64,000 nucleotides of DNA from Karalla daura (lineage: Eukaryota > Chordata > Actinopteri > Chaetodontiformes > Leiognathidae), in contig CM055205.1 of the NCBI GenBank assembly GCA_029224185.1, positions 14,331,961-14,395,960 on the forward strand. The letters run 5' to 3'. The translations under genes and the position numbers were made by a program. Each line of letters begins with the position of its first letter. Within the stretch, counting starts at the first letter, position 1. Positions 23,957-35,021 of the stretch are shown one piece after another. Below the pieces are notes generated by a model. It was not told the origin of the DNA. It saw only the letters and a list, made by a program, of their open reading frames with translations, and ran no database searches.

Positions 23957-26068
23957 TCACAGCTGCTCCATGTGGGCCGCAGCCATGGGAGCGCTGGTGA
24001 AGGTGAGCGCAGCCATGCTGTGAGCGATCGCCAAGGCCGTACCCGAACACTTATTGGTAGAATCCCTCTCCCCTTCTCCCCCTCCTCCTCCTCCTCCTCC
24101 TCCACTGGTGTGTCCCACCTCCCCATCCACCTCCCCGTGCCCCCACCTCCTCCTCCTCCTCCTCCTCCACTCTCTCCTGAAGCTGTCCGTCACGAAGCAG
24201 TAGACCACCGGGTCCAGGCAGCTGTTCAAGCTGCTCAGCGTCACCGTGATGTGATAGGCCAGCACGTGGCCCATGCCCGGCGTCACCCCCGCCCCCGTCA
24301 GTTTGACCCGGAAATAAACCAGCGCCTGCCGCACGTGGAAGGGCGTGAAGCAGATCATGAAGACCACCAGGACGGCGGCCAGCAGCCGGATGGCGCGCGC
24401 CCTCCTGGCCCGGCTCTGCTGGGGCATCAGGCCGTGGCTGGAGGAGAGGAAACAGGCCACGCGCAGGGTGAAGCCCACCACGGCCAGCAGGGGGAGCAAG
24501 AATTCCAGGATGGTGAGGTAGAAGAGGGCGGGGAGGAGCACGCAGGTCGAGCTGAACCCCAACGCTGTGGTCTGCAGAAAGCGAGACACAGAGGTGTGTC
24601 AGAACATGTTGTTTTGTCTTGATTGTGGTTTTTGGTCCCACAGTAGAATGCCAAACCCGAAGCACTGGTTCCTGACCCTTTTAGCCTGTGAGCCCACATA
24701 CAGTACCAAAAGGTTCATAAAAGGTTGATTAGAATAATTCTCTATATTTATCCTAGGAGTTATCAAACTCATAAGTGCAGTATGGTAGTTCTTTTACAAT
24801 CCTATACAAATCTGGTGCCTTTTTCATGCTTATCTGGCCACACCAGTTCGCTTCATACTAAGTGGCTGTCTTACTTGTCACTCACATGTCAATCACCATC
24901 TTCTAACTGGAGGCGTGGTGGCCAAGTGGTAAGGCGTTGGTCTCGTAAACCAAAGATCATGGGTTCGACCCCCATCCATGCCTTTAATAAAGGTTCTTAA
25001 GAACCTGTATTGTCTTCCTGTGGTGCTTTACCAAATGTTGATCCAACATCACAATAGATGTTGGACTGGGATTAATCGCACCTTGGCTATTGAGATACAA
25101 CTAAAAAAAATCCAGATTCAAACTACTGCTTCGGACGTAACCCTTAACCTGTAGTTTGAAGAGACTCTCGCACATATTCAAGGGTCAATGTGTTAGTTTG
25201 GGTTTGTTGTTCACTGTGTTCTTGACCTGGAAAGAGTAGGTGACCACAACTGCTATGAACCAAACTGCTGCACTGACACCCTTGGCCGTTCCTGTGGTCC
25301 TGCAGCGTTGGAGAGTGCTGGAGGCATGGACAACAGCCAGGTAGCGATCTATACAGATGCTGAGAGGAAGGCCAAAGGGAAAATCTTAGAGGGTCAACCA
25401 GCGGGCGAGACTCAGTTCAGGTGCAGCACAGAGGTCGGAGATGCTCACCTGGTCAGGAACAGGATGCTGCAGTACATGTTGACAAAGTAGCTGAAGGTGT
25501 GGACGTAGGAGCAGGCCACGCAGCTGCCTCTGCTGTGGTACAGGGCGATGCGGGCAGGCAGCGAGAGCGCCACCAGCAGGTCAGCCACAGCCAGGTTAAT
25601 GGTGTAAACCACAGAGGCTGAGGCGTGGGCCGAGGCCCCGCAGAAGACGTAGAGAGCCAGACTGTTGAGGACCACACCCACCACCAGCATCACACAATTA
25701 CACACCTGGAGAATCGGAAACAGTTTTCGTCTTTCATTTTGACAGATACTGTTTCCAATATGCTTGTGAGTCACTGAACCTGTAAATTTTAGGTTTTCGC
25801 ATCCATATTACCCTCAACAGTGATAGCTGTTGTTAAAACAACAGAGGAGAAAAACAATCATGAATCATCATCAATCTGTGGTTTGGTGTCTTACCATGAG
25901 GGACATCCAGACAGCATAGAAGTCTTGGTACAGCTGTGCATCCAGATGGGCTAATCTGTGCAGGTATGGGGCCCCCCACCTCTGGTCCCAGGTGCTGCAG
26001 TTGATTGGGTCTGAGAGTGGCAGGAGGGGCTCAGAAGTGGAGCTGATGTTGGTAAGAAGGCTCTCCAT
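23957..26068 (-). CDS. gpr20: gpr20, orphan class A GPCR (4 exons)
   Basis: G protein-coupled receptor 20, a plasma-membrane rhodopsin-family receptor; the human protein is an orphan reported to signal constitutively through Gi. Exons in transcript order: 26068-25895, 25705-25449, 25359-25227, 24571-23957 (stop at 23957-23959). They join in frame to 392 residues against about 358 in human. Seen: N-terminal Asn glycosylation sites NIS and NCS; helix 1 GVVLNSLALYVF; helix 2 INLAVADLLVALSLPAR; helix 3 VNMYCSILFLT; DRY at about 148-150; helix 5 ILEFLLPLLAVVGF; helix 6 MICFTPFHVRQ, with Phe in the usual CWxP position; helix 7 SLNSCLDPVVYCFV, a DPxxY variant. The cytoplasmic tail has seven consecutive Arg and later nine Gly, both from one GGA/AGG-type microsatellite. 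Human GPR20 has an uninterrupted coding exon; here three introns split it. The start was chosen as the Met before MESLLTNISS, with no better upstream candidate. Confidence 0.92.
24912..24983 (+). tRNA. tRNA-Thr (anticodon CGU)
   Basis: A 72-nt cloverleaf. Acceptor stem GGCGTGG pairs with CCATGCC (one G-T pair), discriminator T. D-arm GGCCAAGTGGTAAGGC. Anticodon stem TTGGT/ACCAA around loop CTCGTAA, anticodon CGT. T-arm ATGGG/CCCAT with loop TTCGACC. Internal A box TGGCCAAGTGG and B box GGTTCGACCCC are intact, and the body is close to vertebrate tRNA-Thr-CGT. The gene lies in the gpr20 intron 24572-25226, antisense to gpr20. It is followed by only TT before AA, so no run of four T follows directly; a perfect palindrome occupies 24991-25006. 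Confidence 0.93.
24991..25006. repeat. 16-bp perfect palindrome 3' of the tRNA
   Basis: AGGTTCTTAAGAACCT, starting eight bases after the tRNA end. In a read-through RNA it would fold back with essentially no loop. Confidence 0.9.
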
Positions 26069-29000
26069 TGGTTGGACAGATTAGACAAGTGGAAGCCTGA
26101 TCTTGGAGATAAGATGAATATGTAGCATAGTGAAATAATTTTTCCCAAGGTCAGAAATTAACCTAATAGTTTTACTGTCAAGACAACATTGATGAGGTTA
26201 TGAAAGTGGTTTTAAAATGGTTAGCTCTAAAGCTAACATATTAATAGGTGACACTGGTGAAAAAGTTTTGTAAGAACACAAACCCATCATCTGCATAAAA
26301 GGTGATTTTGTGACATTTCTTGATGTGAATTCCTTAAATATTCTAGCAATAACTATTTCTAAGGGGAGATTTTACTGGTTATTGTTGCAATACAGTGATC
26401 CTTGGTTGTGCTCCAGTGACTTAATTCAGTGGTAATGTGGTTGTTCAGTTATTGGAGGGCCAGTTGTAGGATCCCTGTCAAAGTACTAAAGGTTCAAAGG
26501 TTAATTACTGAGCCCTTAACTGTCTGTAATGCTGCATCATCAGTGTATCATCAGTGCTTTGGTGGCCATTAAGACAAGAAAAGTACAATGTAAGACCCAG
26601 TCCATTTACTATCTATTACTTGACCTTTCTCACAGACTCATATTAGACTATTAAAGACTAAATAGATCTTAGCAATGTGTCCAAACTGTCTCTATACAAT
26701 CTCTTCTCACACTTCATCTCACAACAGCAATCTAAACCAATTGCGGTAATGTTTATGGGCCACAGATGCCTTAACCTTTTTCCTTGGAGTCAGGCATAGA
26801 CAGTGAATTACAAACAGACTTAAAGAACCTAAGGCCAAAGTGATGCAATGTGCTTCAATAGGCTTAAATAAAATTCAACATATTCAAGTTTGACAATCAA
26901 ATACAGACACACACAGACACAGACACACACACACACAGACACACACACACACACACATATTTAGAACTACTGGAGAGATTGATGACCACTTGGGATGAGA
27001 AGTAGTCAACATCAGCAGAAGTTAATCCAGAGAGACAGACTTTTGAAATCCTCGTCTTATAAACAACTCAAACTGTGGAGGCAACCGGATCCATCTTTAT
27101 ACGCTCACTGAAAAGATATGACACTTTCAGCAAAGACAAGTACGCAGCCTCTCTTTAAACACAGTGTACAGTATTAATAAGAGCCATGTCAGCGTGTGCT
27201 GCCACTTAGCACACCGTCGATACGCATTTGTCTTAGAGTCAAATAAATTTGATGAATATGACACATCCTGTTTAACGGAGCGGTGGTGTTCAAATCCCCA
27301 ACCTGCAGATGTTCCCTTTCAAGAGGTTTAAGTTGTCTATGACTATATCATAAGCTAAAAATAGACCAAAAATTTAAGTGCCGAGCTCTGCTTTTACATA
27401 GAGGATCTGAGAGAAAAGAACATGAGTGTAGACTTCATTAGTTTTTACAAATCACATCTTTGACAGCAGTGAGTTTGTCAGGTTTTCAAGTCGATGGATC
27501 TGTTGATTTTAGGGCTAAGCAGCAGCTCCTACAATAGGTCTAAAATAATTCTGTTTATATACAACTAATGTAGTTCATAATTATATTTGGTGATAGCATG
27601 GCAAAGTGCTTCAGAGCCCATGCTTTTCTCCTGGACCTTGGTCCAGTGCAGGAAAATATTGTTATTGCTGCTGACTTTTTCCATATTAAGACTTTGTTTA
27701 ACATTAATCAAGCATGACATACCGTAATGTAGTAGAAACCATTGAAAACACATTATGTTTGTTGTCATTAAGCACATGTTTGGTATCGACAATGCTCAGT
27801 ACTGCAATAAACATTATACACTTTGTTGTGATGTGAAGAAAAAAGAAGGCAACTTGATCTGTGCTGCAGTCTAGCTGCAGTACTAGCTGTTGCCAATTAG
27901 TTGTATATAAACATTTAATTTCTCTGAGAGAGGGCAGGCTAATTTGACCTGTGCAATCCACAGAGGTACAAACGTCCATGCTTCACCTTGAAAATGTACC
28001 TTGAAAATGGGATATGATTAAAATGTGTAAATACTGATTTACATATACATACACAATGGATTTTTTTTCATGAATCATAACCACTGGATTTGGCTGAAAA
28101 TGCCTTTCCTTGCATTATACATAACAGAGACGGATGAGCTCCTATCTGTTAACATGTCCTGCCAAGGACGGTCTTTCCACTCTCCATCATTATAGAGACA
28201 GTCGGGAAAAACACGGCAGAAGGCCTGGATTAAATGACTGAAAGTACTGAAACACATTCCTGATTTTCCTGTTTTTCATTGAAAGATTTGTACATTTATG
28301 TGGTACCTTAGGCTTGAATCTACACTCGATCAGTGTCTCCTACCAGTCTTAGAAAGGACGCTTAAGTGTTTCTCATGCCTGATAAACAAAAACAGAACAT
28401 ATTACATGTATTACATGTATCATACCAGGTTATGGCGCAGTCCCGCGCGCAGAAGATCCACTTGCAACTTCTTACAGTTGAGATATTTATGTCCTTGAGA
28501 GTTTGAGAGCAACTGTAAGCCCCCGCTTCCACGTCTCCTTTCTTCCTGTGTCCTGTTATTCTCTCTTGTCGTAGCTTGGCGAGAGGCAGTATGAACAGAG
28601 AGTTTGGATGTGACACCTCTGGTGTGTGGAGAGAGCAGTCAGGCAGTTGGACCTCCTCCTTCTCTTCTCATCTCATCGTCACATCAGCCCCCTATTCCAA
28701 TGAAATATAAAGCAGGAATAAACACAACTTTATCTTACCTTCTTCAGCCTCTTCATCTTTTCTGCCTTTTCCCCTCATGCCCCCTTTGAGTGTTTTTGAA
28801 AGGATGGACGGGTAAAAAGAACAAATGTGTTATTGATGCTTGGAAAAGTAGGCAACAGGTGAGAAAACAAAATTGTAAACAAAGCAGCAAAAGCTGGAGG
28901 ATAGGCATGAAATGAAGCTGCGACGAGACAAGGAAACTCTAGAATATAGTCCTGCCTTAGGGGGTCTTGTGTGGATGGATAGGAATACAATAGCGTAAAT

Positions 29001-30180
29001 TGTATACACTCAAAGCATCTGCTGGATTAATTGTTGTTGTAAATGACTGGCAGGTAACGTCAAGAGAGCAGATTGCAGAAATGTAGACCCTGAAATGGAA
29101 ACATCAGAACAGATGTTTCATTTGAGTACAATTTCAATAAAGTTTATTTAAAGCTTTTTCTCTGGGGTGGTCCCAAAAGTTATTTTCCACCTGTGTTTGC
29201 CTTTGACTCAATTAGAGCGGGGAGGGCTGGGGAATAATAGACACGACGCAGAAATGTAAGATTTCGATGTTGTTATAAAGCTGCTGAACTGTGAGCCGGG
29301 TTCATTGAATTTACAGCTGCGCTTCCAGGAACAGAGCGAGAAAGAAACAGCACAGGTACAGAAAAGAAAGAGAGCAGACATCCTTACATTTGTTTAACAG
29401 AGATATACCATCTGAAGAGAGGCAGCGGGTCCATAAATCATGGTGACATAAACAGCCACAGAGAGGGTCGTCACACTGTCAGCGTGTGTGTTTTAATACG
29501 TGTCCTGGTACATGCGTGCCTGTGTGTGTCAAAGTGTCAAACAAAGTGCCGCTACACAGCCCTTGCCTATGCGCAAATGAATAAATTCATCTTCAGTCCG
29601 CATGAAACTAATGAGGGACTTTTGATTCATCTTGTGTTGGTGGTGATGGCAGTTTGCGAAGTGCCTGGCTAGTGTTTGATTGAATGTTTCTTGGCTTGTG
29701 CAAATATTTGAAGCCTTTGTCAGATCTTTCCTGGTCCATCTTGTTTAAAGTGCTGGAGAAGGAGAGGAAGGATGTCCCACTTGGGATTTAGTGGGTAAAA
29801 GTGTTCTGATATATGGTTTTGTGTGTTTGAAGTCGACTCTCTGTGTTATTGTGTTTGGAGAATTTAAGAGCTGGTACCAAAAAAGTTTAAAGTTTAGCAA
29901 CTTTAAAGTCATTCACCAGTGCAGTGGGAGAGCTAATGCCTCCCATAGGTCTTAGTGAAGTTGCTGGAGACAACAGAGACTGTATCAGGAAGCCGTGGAT
30001 GTTTACCTGCCAGAAATGTTCTCTACCTACATCTACGATGGGTCATGTTCAGTATTTCACTGAAGGTACAAGAGCTGAAGAAAATAAGATTAAGGGTTCT
30101 ATCAAAAAGAAACCTTAATTTTAATAAATAGCAGGTTCAACAGAAATATTAAAACATTTATCATAAAAGTTCCAGACACC
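26069..30180. other. Gene-free stretch upstream of gpr20 and cfap20
   Basis: Divergent intergenic region between the gpr20 start and the cfap20 promoter. AT-rich, with (CA)n at 26905-26957. Short open frames show no recognisable domain. No RNA gene was recognised. Confidence 0.6.
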
Positions 30181-30194
30181 TTTATCGGACTACT

Positions 30195-30208
30195 GTTGCC
30201 ATGGCGAC
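30195..30208 (+). promoter_or_regulatory. cfap20: RFX X-box upstream of cfap20
   Basis: GTTGCCATGGCGAC is a two-half-site X-box (ideal GTTGCCATGGCAAC, one difference), 327 bp upstream of the cfap20 start codon. RFX factors activate ciliary genes through this motif. Confidence 0.7.
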
Positions 30209-30448
30209 CGACGTAAACGACGTAAAAGACGTACAGTGTAGCGATTCAGTTCCGAAGGGAGCACCAAAATGAGGGGGAGGTGTCTGCGACCCCTCTTTAT
30301 TTTCTTTTTTTAATGTTGTTTTTGTTTAATAATGGATTTCAAATGTATACAGAACTAAGATACGCTCACTCTAGTTTTAATTCGTGAAGGCGGAACTGCT
30401 CGTGTTGTGTCGCACGGAGCCGGTAGCGTAGGGAACGGAAGGAGGAGC

Positions 30449-30456
30449 TGTAAACA
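30449..30456 (+). promoter_or_regulatory. cfap20: Forkhead (FOXJ1-type) site upstream of cfap20
   Basis: TGTAAACA, a core forkhead motif, 79 bp upstream of the start codon. FOXJ1 partners RFX factors at motile-cilia genes. Confidence 0.5.
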
Positions 30457-30534
30457 AACACAAGGCTCTTTAGCGACTGCCTTGGTCGTCGAAAGCACAC
30501 GGGGGAGAAACGAGGGACTGTGGACTAACCAAAC

Positions 30535-32406
30535 ATGTTTAAAAACACATTCCAAAGCGGATTCCTCTCAATTTTGTACAGCATCGGTAGCAACCCCCTT
30601 CAGATATGGGATAAAAAGGTAAGCGACGTCTCAGCTGCGAATGCGGAGCTAGTTAGCGCCACTAAGCTCGTGGTGCTAACGCTTAGTGGCGTAATATCCA
30701 TCGGGTGAAGTGTTTAAAACTAAAGTATACAGGAGATAGAAATTTATAATTGCAAACCGCGATGTAAGTTGCAGTATAGCTTCGATATACTTAATAGCGT
30801 CGCTCCACTTCAACGCTAACATTGTCGTGCTCATTGAAGGGAATTAACCCGTGAAAACAATAATAACCAGGCAGGATATATCTTTTCTCTTTGAGGCTTT
30901 ACAAGCTCTACATTTTTAGTCTTTAATCCTTCTGATAATGAATTGCTATCACATGCAGTGGGAAGCACTGATCTGATGTACAATTATCTGGATGTGTCGA
31001 TAAGATATGAAGGTTTCTGCTATTCATTGCTCATCAGCACAGTAACACCATGTTATTGTTTGCAGGCGGTGAAGTGGTTAATGGATATTGTTTGTTTAAA
31101 CCGTATTTTAAATCCAGAGAGGTGCTTGTGGTAGGATGCAAGGTGGGCGACGGGGTGCTGTTGCTTAGCAACAGGTATGAATAGCGCAAGAGACGGCGGA
31201 GTTGTTATACAACTCAGAGGAATAGAAAGATAGATAGCTGTATTGATTGTCACTTCCACAACTTTCCCTGGAAAAAACTTCACTTCAATTCAACTGTTTG
31301 CTAGGAATAAGGAATGCGAATGAAATAGAATTGAAAGGCAATGATAGTAGTTTTGTGCAAAGACCCCCAAAAGAATAAAGACCCCGTATTGTGCAGAATA
31401 TATGGATACATCACTTTGTTTGTTGTTGTATTTTAAATGATTGCAGGTCAGTGGCTCTGGAATTGTGTTCTTTGTATGTAACAACATACATACAATTGTC
31501 TGTGTGTTGACAGGTGAGAAACGGTCACATCAAGAGAGTCACAGACAATGACATCCACTCTCAGGTGCTGGAGGTCGAGGGGGCAAACGTCAGGTGAGTT
31601 TGCCTTCTCAGTACAAGTCAATTCATTCAAGTACTATAGTCACTCATGACGTTGCATCCTTTCAATGTCTCGCAGCACCACCTACATAACATGTCCCGCA
31701 GACCCTAAGAAGACACTGGGCATCAAGCTTCCTTTTCTAGTCATGATCATCAAGAATCTCAAGAAGTATTTCACCTTTGAGGTTCAGGTAAGGTGCACAC
31801 TCTTGTGGATAGAGATAGTATGTCTTGGGTGTGCTGTTGTCAGGTCCTGTAAGGATATATATTTCTATGTATATGCTGAAGCTTGCTGCCATTCTCTTTC
31901 AGGTTCTAGACGATAAAAACGTCAGACGGCGGTTTCGAGCGAGCAACTACCAAAGCACGACACGAGTGAAGCCGTTTATCTGCACCATGCCCATGAGGCT
32001 GGACGACGGCTGGAACCAGATTCAGTTCAACCTGTCAGACTTCACCAGAAGAGCCTACGGCACCAATTACATGGAGACGCTACGTGTACAGGTCGGTATA
32101 CTGTAGAAAGGCTCAGATGCACATGTCTTTTTTTATTTCTGTAGCGAGCGAGCGACTTCTCCTGTGCGGATGCTTGACACCACCGTATTTCTGTCTCCCC
32201 AGATCCACGCAAACTGTCGAATACGGAGAGTGTATTTCTCAGACAGACTGTACGCTGAAGACGAGCTCCCAGCAGAGTTTAAACTGTACCTGCCTGTCCA
32301 GAACCAGAAGGCCAAGGTAGGCAGGCACACAGCCACACCTGTCAGACACTATGGACTGTAGCAGCCTGTCTGACACGCTTGTCTTTTCTGTCTCTTGCAG
32401 CAGTAG
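30535..32406 (+). CDS. cfap20: cfap20, cilia and flagella associated protein 20
   Basis: CFAP20 is a small, extremely conserved protein at the inner junction of axonemal doublet microtubules, also linked to centrioles and tubulin polyglutamylation. Exons: 30535-30618, 31514-31593, 31676-31787, 31903-32091, 32203-32316, 32401-32406 (stop TAG 32404-32406); 194 residues against 193 in human. The protein starts MFKNTFQSGFLSILYSIGSN and contains TTYITCPADPKKTLGIKLPF, RRRFRASNYQST and the end LPVQNQKAKQ. It is nearly identical to the human protein across its whole DUF667 domain, with one extra residue near the C-terminus. All introns are GT-AG. The last exon contributes one Gln codon plus the stop. 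Upstream lie an RFX X-box and a forkhead site. The gene converges with dgat1. Confidence 0.97.
31160..31172 (+). promoter_or_regulatory. cfap20: Second X-box-like palindrome in cfap20 intron 1
   Basis: GTTGCTTAGCAAC, a perfect inverted repeat of an RFX half-site with a one-base centre, 541 bp after the end of exon 1. Confidence 0.5.
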
Positions 32407-32581
32407 ATTCTACCACCTGTGCTTCAGCCCCACCCCCCCCACCCCTCCACCTGGACCCCGATATGGCGTTTAGCTGTAAAATTTCCTGTGTGCTTGTATG
32501 ACAAAAATTAAATTGTAAAATAATATTATATAATTTTGCAACTCCGAAACTCTGAGTGCTGTCCTGTGTTGTACTCTGCAA

Positions 32582-32587
32582 AATAAA
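32582..32587 (+). terminator. cfap20: cfap20 polyadenylation signal
   Basis: AATAAA 176 nt after the stop codon, followed by ATGTTTTTTTATGG, a T-rich downstream element. Confidence 0.7.
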
Positions 32588-32599
32588 TGTTTTTTTATG

Positions 32600-34442
32600 G
32601 ACTCTATGGAAAACACTTATAGAAAAACAAAGAAAAGCCGACCACTCCTTTCATCAAATATAAGTCATCTTTATCAAACAACACAAATCATTTCAGTTTG
32701 AAGCGATCGTGAGAATGATTTGCATTTCCCCTCAAAACATAGAATCTTTTAACTCCTGATGTCTGTATACATTATGAACAGAGCAGTAATACATTCAGTT
32801 GACAACATAGAATCATCCACAAACAAGGACGCTTAGATTGAACTAAGAGCTGCGGTTTCAACACATTTACCCAAGAGCAGCAACGATGTGGAGACGAGAG
32901 TGCTCAGGGAAGATGAACTCAGAGAAGATGCCATATATAGGAAAGATGAACTGGGAGAACAGGCCATATATAGGAACCATGAACTGGGAAAGAAATGGAA
33001 CATATAGAACACAACATGAAAGACATGATGCTACATCTGCAGTTCACTTGAACACGTGTCTCGCACTCGGCTGCTCATAAACTGAGCCGCGTTTGTCAAT
33101 AATGCATCAGACTGATGGATGTTAACGCTGGCCAACGATGTGGAAAGACTCCTGCGCCACTCCAAAATAACATAAACAAACGTCATTGCACACGTCAAAA
33201 TACTCATGCTGCTCAGGTTTTCTTTTTTTACCCCTCGGGGAGAAGGAACAGGAAGTGAGGGCAGTAAGTCTCAGGCTCCCAAACGTTTCAGGATCACAAA
33301 GGGATAATTGCACTGTGAATATTGAAGTTTGGAAGATTTTCTTCCTTTTATTCGGCTTGGCCCTCTGCACCTGTGTCTCATGTAGAATGACCAGTGTTTA
33401 CATATATATATTATATAATTTGACAGGTTCGACTTAAAACACTCCATCTCTCCAGCAGGCACTTACGATGTTTAGGAATGTCAACACAGTCTGGTGTTAT
33501 GATTGAACAGCAGTGTTGTCCCTGAAAACGACAATACATCTAAAAAAAACAAAACAAAAAGGAGGATAAAATAAAGCTTTGATTTACAAGTGAGCTGTAA
33601 ATGCGTAATTGGAGAGCAGATTAAAACAAAACAAAAAGTCAAAACAAGAGAACACTTATCAAAATAATAACGTGGCAAAATCAACTTTGGCAATACAGAG
33701 ATTGTGATTTAAGTGCTGCAATGACATGGCTGTTGTTCTCAGCTGCTGTTTTTACCTCCAAAGCATAAGAATCAATGCTTCAACTAGAACTACACACTAT
33801 TTCCTCACACAATTGATATAACTTAAAGAATATACATTCATAGAAATCTATTGCTTTAGTCGACAGCATGCATGTTTTTCTCTTTTAAAGTGCAGAAACA
33901 TTCGTTTGGTTCCAATCAACTTCATTAAATCACAGAGGTCAAATAAAACATAAATTAGAAGTGCGTGCAGCCATACCAACACATAAGGTATAAAACAAAA
34001 AAAAACAAAAAAAACACAAAAAAAAAGCAGACAAATAAGCCGAAGCACAACACTGGTAGCATGTGCTGTGACATTTGCATTGAGAGCTTGCATTGATGTT
34101 AGTGGCTGAGACACAGAACAGATAGGAGACAGGAGCCCGGAGGTCCATCGCTGGACTAATCAGGTCATTAAAAATGTCCTTTTACTTTCTCCCTCCTCCT
34201 TTGTCTTCAGACTCCTTCATTTGGCCTCGTGAAACAAATAATTTGACTCTTAATTGCTATAATAGTCAAAAAGAGAGAGCTTATGGATGTACAGGATGAA
34301 CGTAAGGGTCCGTGCAGTCGGCTCGAGGACACGTGTTGAATCTGGGTTCAGGAAGTTTTGGCTCGATCGGGGCAGGATCCGGTCCTGGCTTTGGGCTCGG
34401 GCGGCAGTGGTTCACATTGGCTGCACAGGGAGGTGTGTGTGT

Positions 34443-34494
<52 letters not shown>

Positions 34495-34931
34495 CCTTCC
34501 CCCGCTCAGCACACAGGGATCGACGACATGATGAAGAGTTTCTGTGTGTGTGTGTGTGCGGGACCTTCGAGATCCCACAGTGAGGGATCCGGTCCAACGA
34601 CAGAGATCCAGCTGCTCGATCCCTCTAGAATCATTTCTGGTAAAGTTCAAAAGCAGGACGCTACGAACATGGATGCGACGTCGGCTGATCCACTGACTGC
34701 TAATACTCAAGGCTGCCTATGAAGCTGTGTCGAGTGGAATAGTAGCTCTTTGAGCCCAGCACTTCTAATACTGGTAGAAGTTCCGGCCACACTGTGGTGC
34801 ATTTCTCTGTAGTGCAATAAACTCCCTTCCTGCTGTGTGGCTTCCAGATATCACACATCTGCATTCACTCACACATACATACATTCATTCATTCATTCAT
34901 TCATTCATTCACTGAGCTGTCCTGCAGGCTG

Positions 34932-35008
<77 letters not shown>

Positions 35009-35021
35009 TGCTCCTCCACCA
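32600..35021 (-). other. dgat1: Convergent cfap20-dgat1 interval, probable dgat1 3' UTR
   Basis: No other gene is supported. The dgat1 stop is at 35022-35024, and 16 nt past it the minus strand enters a (CA)n tract (35006-34933), with a second at 34492-34434. A minus-strand AATAAA at 33347-33352 is a possible dgat1 poly(A) signal, giving a 3' UTR of about 1.7 kb. Poly-A-rich patches lie at 33541-33556 and 33995-34030. Confidence 0.5.
34933..35006. repeat. (GT)n microsatellite, (CA)n in dgat1 3' UTR
   Basis: About 37 repeat units. In the dgat1 transcript this is a CA repeat starting 16 nt after the stop codon. Confidence 0.95.
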
